From: Tenuifilum thalassicum
GTDB taxonomy: Bacteria > Bacteroidota > Bacteroidia > Bacteroidales > Tenuifilaceae
DNA length: 64,000 nucleotides
Direction: 5' to 3'
Assembly (NCBI RefSeq): GCF_013265555.1
Contig: NZ_CP041345.1
Location: forward strand, 2,526,581-2,590,580
The notes below the pieces were generated by a model, which worked only from the letters and a program-made list of their open reading frames with translations, ran no database searches and was not told the origin of the DNA. This document shows, piece after piece, positions 8,497 to 17,327 of this stretch; positions within the stretch are counted from its first letter, which is position 1; each line of letters opens with the position of its first letter. Both the position numbers and the translations under genes were made by a program.

Positions 8497-11400
8497 ATGA
8501 AAAAAATCTTCGGATTCATTAGCTTAATCCTTATGTGCGGAAACCTGCTTGCACAAGAGATCACTGTTAGCGGGACCGTTACATCGAGCGATGGCACCAC
8601 ACTACCTGGTGTAACAGTCGTGGTAAAGGAGAACCCTAGCAAGGGTACAGTAACAGATGTAGATGGCAAATACACAATTAAAGTATTGCCAGATCAAACA
8701 CTTGAGTTCAGCTTTGTAGGCATGGAAACCCAAACCATACCTATTGAAGGCAGAACTCTAATAAATGTAACCATGAACGAAGCCTCCCAAATGATTGAAG
8801 AGCTAGTTGTGGTAGGTTATGGCGTTCAAAAGAAAAGCTTAGTTTCATCCTCCGTATCAAAAGTTTCGAGCGAGGACATTGAAAAAGCAGCTCCTTTACG
8901 TGTTGAACAGGCCCTTCAGGGTAGAACCGCTGGTGTTCAAGTTATTTCAAACTCGGGTCAACCTGGCGAAGGTTTTACAGTTCGTATCCGTGGCGTTGGT
9001 ACAAACGGAACGTCCGACCCACTTTACATTGTTGATGGAATGCCAGTAGGAGGTATTGATTATCTTAATCCCAACGACATCCAATCAGTTGAAATCCTAA
9101 AGGATGCATCTGCCTCGGCTATTTATGGTGCTCGAGCAGCAAACGGGGTTGTTCTAATCACCACCAAGCAGGGCGAAAAGGGCAAATTCAGCGTTAACTA
9201 CGATTACTCCATGGGTTTCCAAAACGCATGGAAAAAGGTATCGCTTCTTAATGCTAAAGAGTATGCCATTATTATGAATGAAAGCTATGCCAACGATAAC
9301 AAGGCAATCCCTTTCCCAGACATGGCTGTAATTGATTCTCTAGGGAACGGTACTGATTGGCAGGATGAAATTTTCTACAAAAATGCACCAACTTACAACC
9401 ATCAATTCTCGGTAAGCGGTGGCAATGAAAACTCAACCTTCATGTCATCGCTTTCTTATACATATCAAGATGGTATTGTTGCAAAAGGTAAATCGAACTA
9501 CGAAAGGTACACCTACAGGTTAAATTCAACTCACAAAATTGGCAAGTTTAGCATTGGTAATAGTATTGCTTACACCAATAAGATAACAAGAGGTATTGAT
9601 CCTAACGAGGAATTCGGTGGGCCACTTTCCAAAGCTATTAATATGGACCCAATAACTCCTGTTAAGAATCCCGATGGAACTTGGGGTGTTTCTAACTATG
9701 CTACACAAGAAGTAGTTAATCCTGTAGCATACCTTAGCATCCTGAACTCCAAATATGTGGAAAATAAAGTTGTAGGAGGTGTTTGGGGTGAGCTTGAAAT
9801 TATTAAAGGTTTAAAAGCCCGAACCAGCTTCAACGTTGACTACGCAAATGGGTCTAGCAGATCGTTTATTCCAATATATGATTTAGGTGGTAATGTTCGT
9901 ACATCAACTTCCGAAGCTAACGGAACTGTTAACAAATGGTTTACCTGGCAAAATGAGAACACACTCACCTACACCAAAGCATTTGGCGATCATAACGTAA
10001 GCGCAATGATTGGTATGACCGCTAACAGATACTACCATGAATACATTGGAGGCAAAAAGAACGATTTGCTATTTAACGATTTCGAGCACGCATGGATTAA
10101 TAATGGTACTGATGAGGATAGCTACAAAGCATGGGGTGGTGCCGATGAACATGCACTTCTATCCTATTTTGGTCGTGTAAATTACGACTTTAAAGGGAAG
10201 TATGTTTTTGAAGGTGTTCTTCGTGCTGATGGTTCTTCAAACTTTGGTGTAAATAATCGTTTTGGGTATTTCCCAGCATTTTCTGCAGGATGGTTACTTT
10301 CTAAAGAAGATTTCTTACAGGGCGTTAATGCAATCTCTTTCTTGAAGTTACGTGCTGGATGGGGACGTAATGGTAATGAAGCAATTGGTGCTTTTAGGTA
10401 CACTTCGCTCATTGGTGCTGGAAGCAAGTACACATTTGGAACCGATGAGGTTATAACCGTAGGATCAAATCCAATTGCAATTTCTAACCCCGACCTTAAA
10501 TGGGAAACATCTGAGCAAACTAACATTGGTATTGATGCAAGATTTCTATCCGATAGGCTATCAGTAACTATTGATCTTTACAACAAGCTTACAAAAGATC
10601 TACTTGTTGTTGCCCCCATTCCTGCATTTATTGGTAATGGCGCCCCATACGTAAATGGTGGATCGGTTAGAAATAAAGGCGTTGAGTTAGAACTTGGTTA
10701 TAAAACTCTCTGGAATGGTATTGGCATCAATGCTAACCTATCGGGTTCATATAACAAAAACGAAGTTATAGATATAAACAACAGTGAAGGAAGAATTTAC
10801 GGAACATCGCTTGCTGTAGGTATGTATAACATTACCATGATGGAAGAAGGCTATCCAATTGCCTATTTCTGGGGTTACAAAACTGCAGGTGTATTCCAAA
10901 ACCAAGAGCAAATACTTAACTATAAGTCATCGGACGGAACCGTTATCCAACCAAACGCAAAACCTGGAGACCTAATTTGGGTTGACCAAAACGATGATGG
11001 TAAAATTGATGACAACGATAGAACTCAGATAGGAAATCCTTATCCTGACTTTACTCTAGGTCTAAACCTTGGCCTAAGCTGGAAAGATTTCGATTTTAGC
11101 ATGTTCTGGTATGGTGCATTTGGACAAGAAATATTCAATGGAACAAGAAGGTACGACCTCCCAATGTCGAACTGGAACTCATCTGTTCTTGATCGTTGGA
11201 CAGGTGAAGGAACTAGCAATAGCCATCCAAGAGTTACCATTGACGACCCTAACCAAAACTATTTCAAAGTATCAGATTTCTATGTTGAAGATGGATCATT
11301 CCTTCGCTTAAAGAACGTTACACTTGGCTATACCTTACCAACTTCAATTAGCCAAAAAGTTAAGGTTCAAAAGTTAAGAGTATTCGTTACCGGAACAAAT

Positions 11401-11532
11401 CTATTAACATTCACCAAATACTCTGGATTTGATCCTGAGATAGGAGCAAGAAGTTCGCTTGATATAGGAATTGATAGGAATATCTATCCACAAGCAAGAA
11501 CTTTCCTGTTTGGTGTAAACCTCAGTTTTTAA
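8497..11532 (+). CDS. susC: SusC/RagA-family TonB-dependent outer-membrane transporter
   Basis: The protein has 1011 residues, a usual length. Order: signal peptide (1-19, ending NLLAQ), a carboxypeptidase-D-regulatory-like domain (about 22-105, SGTVTSSDGTTLPGVTVVVK), the SusC signature EELVVVGYGVQKKS at about 102-115, a plug domain (about 115-220, including IRIRGVGTNG-like and DPLYIVDGMPVGG motifs), then a 22-strand barrel ending in an aromatic-rich strand (FLFGVNLSF). With SusD it imports glycan oligomers in a TonB-dependent manner. The neighbours (SusD, PKD lipoprotein, GH3, GH16) point to beta-1,3-glucan. It is the first gene of the unit; susD begins 20 bases after its stop. Confidence 0.96.
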   Translation: MKKIFGFISLILMCGNLLAQEITVSGTVTSSDGTTLPGVTVVVKENPSKGTVTDVDGKYTIKVLPDQTLEFSFVGMETQTIPIEGRTLINVTMNEASQMIEELVVVGYGVQKKSLVSSSVSKVSSEDIEKAAPLRVEQALQGRTAGVQVISNSGQPGEGFTVRIRGVGTNGTSDPLYIVDGMPVGGIDYLNPNDIQSVEILKDASASAIYGARAANGVVLITTKQGEKGKFSVNYDYSMGFQNAWKKVSLLNAKEYAIIMNESYANDNKAIPFPDMAVIDSLGNGTDWQDEIFYKNAPTYNHQFSVSGGNENSTFMSSLSYTYQDGIVAKGKSNYERYTYRLNSTHKIGKFSIGNSIAYTNKITRGIDPNEEFGGPLSKAINMDPITPVKNPDGTWGVSNYATQEVVNPVAYLSILNSKYVENKVVGGVWGELEIIKGLKARTSFNVDYANGSSRSFIPIYDLGGNVRTSTSEANGTVNKWFTWQNENTLTYTKAFGDHNVSAMIGMTANRYYHEYIGGKKNDLLFNDFEHAWINNGTDEDSYKAWGGADEHALLSYFGRVNYDFKGKYVFEGVLRADGSSNFGVNNRFGYFPAFSAGWLLSKEDFLQGVNAISFLKLRAGWGRNGNEAIGAFRYTSLIGAGSKYTFGTDEVITVGSNPIAISNPDLKWETSEQTNIGIDARFLSDRLSVTIDLYNKLTKDLLVVAPIPAFIGNGAPYVNGGSVRNKGVELELGYKTLWNGIGINANLSGSYNKNEVIDINNSEGRIYGTSLAVGMYNITMMEEGYPIAYFWGYKTAGVFQNQEQILNYKSSDGTVIQPNAKPGDLIWVDQNDDGKIDDNDRTQIGNPYPDFTLGLNLGLSWKDFDFSMFWYGAFGQEIFNGTRRYDLPMSNWNSSVLDRWTGEGTSNSHPRVTIDDPNQNYFKVSDFYVEDGSFLRLKNVTLGYTLPTSISQKVKVQKLRVFVTGTNLLTFTKYSGFDPEIGARSSLDIGIDRNIYPQARTFLFGVNLSF

Positions 11533-11552
11533 CCTAAATGTTCATTACTACT

Positions 11553-13136
11553 ATGAGAAAAATTAAAAATATATCAATAATCCTTTTTCTAGCAATAGGA
11601 TTTGTTGCTTGTACAAAGGATTTCTTAGAGCTGGAGCCGTTAACCGACAGGTCGGAGGACAACTTTTATAAAACAGAGCAAGACGCCTTCGAAGCTATTG
11701 TATCAATTTATGACGTACTCCAATGGCAAACTGGTGGTGGATACCATCCATGGGATCTTGTTTGCAATATACTTTCCGACGATGCTTTTGCAGGTGGTTC
11801 TGGCCCTGGCGACAGACCAGGTCTTGTTCGTATGGGTAAATTTTCAAACTTTACAAATGACGAGGAACCACTTGGACTCTGGAAAGATAGATATGCTGGT
11901 ATTTACAGGGCAAATCTATTTTTAGATAAGGTTGAAAACATTCAATTTGAGAACGAAGACCTAAAAACTAGATTTATTGCAGAAGCAAGGTTTTTAAGGG
12001 GATATTTTTATTACGAACTAGTTCAGTTTTATGGACATATTCCCCTAATACTAAAACCCCTAAGTCCAACTGAAAATCAACAAGTTGCTGCAGATCCAGC
12101 AGATGTTTATGATCAAATAGCAGACGACTTGTATTATGCCTATCAGAATCTTCCTGAAAACATACCTGCAGCGGAAAAAGGGAGAGCTTCAAAATGGGCG
12201 GCAGGTGCTTTACTTGCACGAGTTTACCTTTTCCACAAAGGCTATGGCAAAGGAGTATTAGGAATTACTAGGGATCTTAAAGCTGGCGACAAGACTCTAG
12301 CTGAAACCGATATTGAAGCCATAATTGACGATATTGTTAATAATAGTGGTCATGCCCTAGTTCCCAACTATGCCGATTTATGGGGTGTGGGTAATGAAAA
12401 TAATGTTGAGTCGATATTCGAGATTCAGCATACCCAAAAGGCCGACTGGGGCGATTGGAATTGGAGGAATGGTACAGAAGGTAACTGGGCGGTAGTAATG
12501 ACCGGTTTCCGAGGCGTTGAAGATCCTATATACGATATCGGGTGGAGTTTCCAGCCTGCCAGCAAATCATTAGCCGATGAATTTGAAACTGGCGACCCAC
12601 GTTACTCAGTATCAATACTTGACGCAGCCGCCGAAGGATTAGTATACAAACCACAAGACTGCTATCAGCACACAGGTTACGCATTTAAAAAATTCTACCC
12701 TAGAAAAGCTGATAAGCCAGCAACAAACGACGCGCTAAACTGGCCATACAACCGTCCTGTAATTCGTTTCGCCGACGTTCTTCTTATGGGTGCTGAGTTA
12801 AATCTTGACAATGACCTTGGCAAAGCACAAGACTACTATAGCAGAGTTCGAAAACGTGCGTTCGGCGATAGCCATGTGCCTCCTACTCTAACTAACGATG
12901 CTGATGGTCTTGACTTGATCTACCATGAGCGTAGAGTGGAATTTGCAGGGGAAGGATTACGTTACTGGGATCTACTTCGTAGAGGCTTAACATACGCTGA
13001 AGAAAAAATCAATGCAGCTGCAGGTGCTGCACCTCTAGACGAAACATTCAACTCAGCTACTCTAGGTCTTCTACCTATTCCACAAACCGAAATAACATTG
13101 TCGGGTAATAAGTTAACTCAAAATGCAGGTTACTAA
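11553..13136 (+). CDS. susD: SusD/RagB-family surface glycan-binding lipoprotein
   Basis: The product is about 527 residues from the ATG at 11553 (MRKIKNISIILFLAIGFVAC), which gives a clean lipoprotein signal with cysteine at residue 20. An in-frame ATG five codons earlier is less likely. Typical SusD features follow: LELEPLTDRSEDNFYKTEQDA, the TPR-like helices around RFIAEARFLRGYFYYELVQFYG, and the C-terminal VEFAGEGLRYWDLLRRG and LLPIPQTEI motifs. It forms the lid of the SusC channel at the cell surface and captures oligosaccharide. It lies 20 bases after susC and 12 bases before the PKD lipoprotein gene, in one operon. Confidence 0.95.
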   Translation: MRKIKNISIILFLAIGFVACTKDFLELEPLTDRSEDNFYKTEQDAFEAIVSIYDVLQWQTGGGYHPWDLVCNILSDDAFAGGSGPGDRPGLVRMGKFSNFTNDEEPLGLWKDRYAGIYRANLFLDKVENIQFENEDLKTRFIAEARFLRGYFYYELVQFYGHIPLILKPLSPTENQQVAADPADVYDQIADDLYYAYQNLPENIPAAEKGRASKWAAGALLARVYLFHKGYGKGVLGITRDLKAGDKTLAETDIEAIIDDIVNNSGHALVPNYADLWGVGNENNVESIFEIQHTQKADWGDWNWRNGTEGNWAVVMTGFRGVEDPIYDIGWSFQPASKSLADEFETGDPRYSVSILDAAAEGLVYKPQDCYQHTGYAFKKFYPRKADKPATNDALNWPYNRPVIRFADVLLMGAELNLDNDLGKAQDYYSRVRKRAFGDSHVPPTLTNDADGLDLIYHERRVEFAGEGLRYWDLLRRGLTYAEEKINAAAGAAPLDETFNSATLGLLPIPQTEITLSGNKLTQNAGY

Positions 13137-13148
13137 ACAACAACAACT

Positions 13149-14908
13149 ATGAAAAGAAAAAATATAATAATAGCTGCTCTCGCTCTAATTGGCTTTGCCT
13201 GGTATGGATGTGAGCCAATGGAGCCAGATAAACCATCAATTGGGAATGCTCCCACAGAGGATCAACTAGATTTTCAGATTATTCCTGGAGACGATGCATT
13301 TCACTATATACTAGTAAATGCTTCCAGCATTCCAGGTGTACCCAACTGGGATCTTGGTAATGGTAATAAGTATGTTGGGGACTCCGCCGTAGCATATTAT
13401 CCAAGCCCAGGAACCTATACCATTAAACTCACATTATACGCTAAAGGTGGTTCAACAACCATCTCAAAAACACATGAGCAAACCGAAACGGATTGGGAAT
13501 TCTTTGCAAATCCATTGATCACAGCACTAACAGGTGGTGCTGATGCTCCCAATGGTAAAACATGGGTAATAGATAGTTTGAGTGATGCTCATCTAGGTGT
13601 TGGGCCTGCAGATTCATACTCACCAGTTTGGTGGGCTGCTGCCCCTCTTGCTAAATCGGGCCATCACCTATACGACGATGAATTTACCTTTAAACTTGTT
13701 GGTTTTGAGTACAACATAAACACTCATGGATCAACTCATGTTAACCACGATGGCAATGCTGATGAAGACGGAATAGCAGGCGGCTACTATATCTCAGAGT
13801 TATGGAGTGATGCATACGATATTGATCTCACAACTAACGATGCTGCCCGTGGGCCCCTCACATGGTCGATCGTTGAAGAGGATGGCAAATCTTACATTGT
13901 AATATCGAGCCAATCGGGTAACATTTCATACGACGATGGGAACCCTGTAAGTATGAAATCCTTGAATGGAACGAAAATTTCATACATCTTCGCACTGTTG
14001 GTGGAGCTGCTCGCTACCATAAACTAATCCCTAAGGGATATGTTAAACCAACCATCTCATACGATCTTGGCGTTACAACAACTGCCAATCCGAATGAGTA
14101 TCAATTTACAATTGACAACTTAGATGTTCCCGCTAGTTTTACAATTTCTAACATCAAATACACCTTTGGCGATGGAACCTCTTACGAAACAACAGACCCC
14201 GCCGAAACAGTTTTACATACATATATGCGTAAAGGCTCTTATTCAGTAACAGCAACTGTTTACGCAAACGGTCAAGAGTTTACAAAATCAACGACTGTTA
14301 CAGTTGCTGCCAACCACCCTTCCTATCAGGAATACCTGCTCGATGCAATGGTCATGTACAACGATTTTGGTGAAACCACTTTAGTACCTATGGCTGTAGA
14401 CCAAAGCGATGGTGGCGCAACCCTTGAAATTGTGAATAACCCCGACAACAGCCTATATCCTAACCGAAGCGCTCATTGCGCCCTTTTCACAAAGTATAAC
14501 GCTCAATGGGCGAATGCATATACCAAACTACCCGATGGCTACAGATTCGACCTAACGCTTCAGCCAGTATTTAAAGTTTTAGTTTACGGTAAAGCTGGTG
14601 ATAAAGTTTTACTTAAACTTGAAAACACCGACCGTGGTGGTAATGCTTGGCAAACTGGTACAGCTGATTTGATTTACACCATTCAGGAAGACAACAAATG
14701 GGAAATCGCAGAGTTTAACTTCACTGGTGTAAGTGCAGGTTGGGATTGGACTGGCGATATTTTTACCAATGACGTAACAACCGACCCTAATTTTAATAAG
14801 GATTTCTATAATGTTGTTCGCATAATGGTTAACCCAGGCGACAACAGCGGAACCTTCTCTGTATACCTCGATGATTTGGCTGGCCCACACGTTGAAGGGC
14901 TCAAGTAA
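13149..14908 (+). pseudogene. PKD-domain surface glycan-binding lipoprotein, interrupted by a frameshift
   Basis: The first frame (13149-14027) gives a lipoprotein signal (cysteine near residue 21), a PKD-like domain (about 35-115) and a beta-rich region, then runs into a TAA at 14025. In another frame the family sequence continues without pause: KYEILEWNENFIHLRTVGG from about 13952, then a second PKD domain (TYTFGDGTSYETTD onward) and a C-terminal jelly-roll-like, CBM-like region ending at 14908. One missing base near 13946-13953, just after NPV, restores a product of about 586 residues. It resembles the SGBP-B-type third component of laminarin loci. Real mutation, phase variation or sequencing error cannot be told apart here; no long homopolymer marks the spot. 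Confidence 0.8.
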
Positions 14909-14920
14909 CTATTTTAATTA

Positions 14921-14950
14921 ACAGGGTGGCATTATAATGCCCCCTGTTTT
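14921..14950 (+). terminator. Hairpin terminator or attenuator between the SGBP and GH3 genes
   Basis: ACAGGGTGGCAT and ATGCCCCCTGT pair over 11 base pairs with one bulged base around a four-base TATA loop, followed by TTTT. It starts 12 bases after the SGBP stop and ends 21 bases before the GH3 start. It could end most susCD transcripts and lower expression of the two hydrolases, or act as an RNA-processing or stability element. Confidence 0.65.
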
Positions 14951-14971
14951 AATCAAAAAAAACAGAAACTG

Positions 14972-17215
14972 ATGAAGTTAAGAGTTATTGCAGTAATTCT
15001 AGTATTGGCATTTTGGTCGTGTGGGAATAAAGATAAAATTGCAAAAGATTCTAGCAGTAAATTATGTATTGATCCAGTAATAGAACAAAAGGTAGACTCC
15101 GTGCTTAAACTAATGACCATTGATGAAAAGATTGGTCAGCTAAACCAGCTAACTGGTAACGGAGAAACAACTGGACCTATAACGTTTGCCACCGAGTACC
15201 AAGATGCTATTAGGAGAGGCGAAGTAGGTAGCATGCTCAATGTTAATGGTGCATCGTATACCTATAAGGTTCAAAAAATTGCAATAGAAGAAAGCCGACT
15301 CGGCATACCCCTTCTTTTCGGCTATGACGTAATTCACGGCTACAAAACCATATTTCCCATTCCGCTTGGCGAATCAGCATGCTGGGATTTAGACGCCATT
15401 GAAAAATCGGCACGGATTGCTGCCATTGAGGCTTCGGCTGCAGGCCAACATTGGACTTTTGCGCCAATGGTTGATATTGCTCGAGACCCCCGCTGGGGTA
15501 GAGTTATGGAAGGAGCAGGTGAAGATCCTTTTTATGGCTCAAAAGTTGCAGTTGCCCGAATTAAGGGTTTTCAAGGTGAAAACCTGGCCGACTCTAATAC
15601 TATTTTAGCCTGTGCAAAACACTTTGCCGCTTATGGAGCAGCAATGGGTGGGCGCGATTATAACACTGTAGATATTTCCAAAAGGACCTTATACGAAGTT
15701 TACCTACCACCTTTCAAAGCAGCCGTTGACGCTGGGGTTCTTTCATTCATGGCATCATTTAACGAAATAAACGGTATACCATCTTCGGGAAATAAAGACC
15801 TCATGAACGGTATACTTAAAAGTGATTGGAATTTCAAAGGTTTTATTGTATCGGATTGGGCTTCGATTCGTGAAATGCTTGTCCATGGAATAGCTGCCGA
15901 CGAGTATGAAGCCGCAAACCTGGCCATGAATGCAGGTATCGACATGGACATGGAAGGACACATCTACATTAACCAGCTTAAAAAGCTACTTGCCGATGGC
16001 AAGATAACTGAAAAACAAATAGATGATGCTGTACGCCGTATTTTACGCGTCAAATTCATGTTGGGACTTTTCGACGACCCATACAGGTACTGCGACACTG
16101 CTCGGGAAAAGGAGATGATTCTTAATCCACGCCACCTAGAAATAGCCCGTGAAGTTGCACGTAAATCCATGGTACTTCTAAAAAACAACAATGTTCTTCC
16201 GTTGAGCAAAAACATTAAGTCTGTTGCTGTTATTGGTCCACTAGCTGATAATAAAGATGAAATAATTGGAACATGGTCGGCACGTGGTGAGGGGAAAGAT
16301 GCTATTTCAGTACTAACAGGAGTCAAGCAAAAGGTTCCCTCAGCAAAGATTCTCTATGCAAAAGGTTGTGATATTGCTGGGGAGTCAAAAGCAGGCTTTG
16401 CTGAAGCAATTGCAAAAGCAAAAAGTGCTGATGCTGTAATTGTTGTGGTTGGTGAAGCAGCCATGATGTCGGGCGAAGCGCTTAGCCGTGCATTCCTCGA
16501 CTTGCCAGGCGTTCAAAAAGACTTAGTGCTTGAAATCAACAAGTTAAATAAACCCATGGTAGTGGTTCTTATGAATGGTCGTCCATTAACAATTGAGTGG
16601 ATGGATAATTCCGTTCCTGCCATACTTGAAGCTTGGCTACCTGGCACCATGGGGGGACCTGCAGTTGCCGATGTGCTATTTGGCGACTACAATCCATCGG
16701 GTAAACTTCCAATAACCTTCCCTCGCAACGTAGGCCAAATTCCTCTCTTCTATTACCACAAAAACACTGGCAGACCCAGGGATGAAGCTGAACGATACAC
16801 ATCAAAATACATCGACAGCCCGAACACCCCCTTGTACCCATTTGGTTATGGTTTAAGCTACACAACCTTTGAATACAGCAACTTTGGCATTAGCGCGAAA
16901 GAGATTGGAATGAGCGATACGCTAAAGGTTTGGGTTGATGTAACCAACACTGGTAAATACGATGGCGAGGAAGTTGTTCAGCTATATATTCGCGATATAG
17001 TTGGTTCTGTTACACGACCAGTTAAGGAGTTAAAAGGATTCAAGAAAGTGTTCATAAAATCTGGCGAAAAAGTTAGAGTTGAGTTTACTCTTACCGCAAG
17101 CGACCTGGCTTTTTATACACGCACCATGGAATTCAAACCTGAGCCAGGCGATTTCAAGGTGTTTGTAGGTGGCAACAGCCGCGACTTGCAAGAGTTGAGT
17201 TTTAGGTTAAACTAA
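14972..17215 (+). CDS. Glycoside hydrolase family 3 beta-glucosidase (lipoprotein)
   Basis: The protein has 747 residues with a lipoprotein signal (MKLRVIAVILVLAFWSCG, cysteine 17). The GH3 N-terminal barrel spans about 40-380, with the catalytic aspartate in GFIVSDWASI (D295) and the KHFAAYGA and RDPRWGRVMEGAGEDP motifs. The GH3 C-terminal alpha/beta domain runs about 395-620 (including VVVVGEAAMMSGEALSR), and a fibronectin type III-like domain closes the protein (about 660-740). Family members remove terminal glucose from beta-linked oligomers. Placed between the SusCD unit and a GH16, it probably finishes laminarin oligosaccharides in the periplasm. It resembles BglX, but the exact linkage preference is inferred. 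Confidence 0.93.
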   Translation: MKLRVIAVILVLAFWSCGNKDKIAKDSSSKLCIDPVIEQKVDSVLKLMTIDEKIGQLNQLTGNGETTGPITFATEYQDAIRRGEVGSMLNVNGASYTYKVQKIAIEESRLGIPLLFGYDVIHGYKTIFPIPLGESACWDLDAIEKSARIAAIEASAAGQHWTFAPMVDIARDPRWGRVMEGAGEDPFYGSKVAVARIKGFQGENLADSNTILACAKHFAAYGAAMGGRDYNTVDISKRTLYEVYLPPFKAAVDAGVLSFMASFNEINGIPSSGNKDLMNGILKSDWNFKGFIVSDWASIREMLVHGIAADEYEAANLAMNAGIDMDMEGHIYINQLKKLLADGKITEKQIDDAVRRILRVKFMLGLFDDPYRYCDTAREKEMILNPRHLEIAREVARKSMVLLKNNNVLPLSKNIKSVAVIGPLADNKDEIIGTWSARGEGKDAISVLTGVKQKVPSAKILYAKGCDIAGESKAGFAEAIAKAKSADAVIVVVGEAAMMSGEALSRAFLDLPGVQKDLVLEINKLNKPMVVVLMNGRPLTIEWMDNSVPAILEAWLPGTMGGPAVADVLFGDYNPSGKLPITFPRNVGQIPLFYYHKNTGRPRDEAERYTSKYIDSPNTPLYPFGYGLSYTTFEYSNFGISAKEIGMSDTLKVWVDVTNTGKYDGEEVVQLYIRDIVGSVTRPVKELKGFKKVFIKSGEKVRVEFTLTASDLAFYTRTMEFKPEPGDFKVFVGGNSRDLQELSFRLN

Positions 17216-17224
17216 TCGTTGGTT

Positions 17225-17311
17225 AAAGGCTTTCAGAAAAGTTGTCCAAAAAGATATTTTTATCGTATAAATTTATGGTTAGGTTATTTTGGGCACTTCC
17301 TGGAAGCCTTT
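17225..17311 (+). promoter_or_regulatory. Long-range inverted repeat in the GH3-GH16 spacer
   Basis: AAAGGCTTTCAG (17225-17236) and CTGGAAGCCTTT (17300-17311) can form a 12-bp RNA stem, all Watson-Crick except one G-U pair, around a 63-base loop. The right arm ends 16 bases before the GH16 start and is followed by TTTTTC. The loop holds a weak promoter-like pair (TTG at 17242, TAAATTTA at 17268). It may sequester the GH16 5' region or act as a weak terminator. Confidence 0.4.
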
Positions 17312-17327
17312 TTCTAAATCTTTGATT

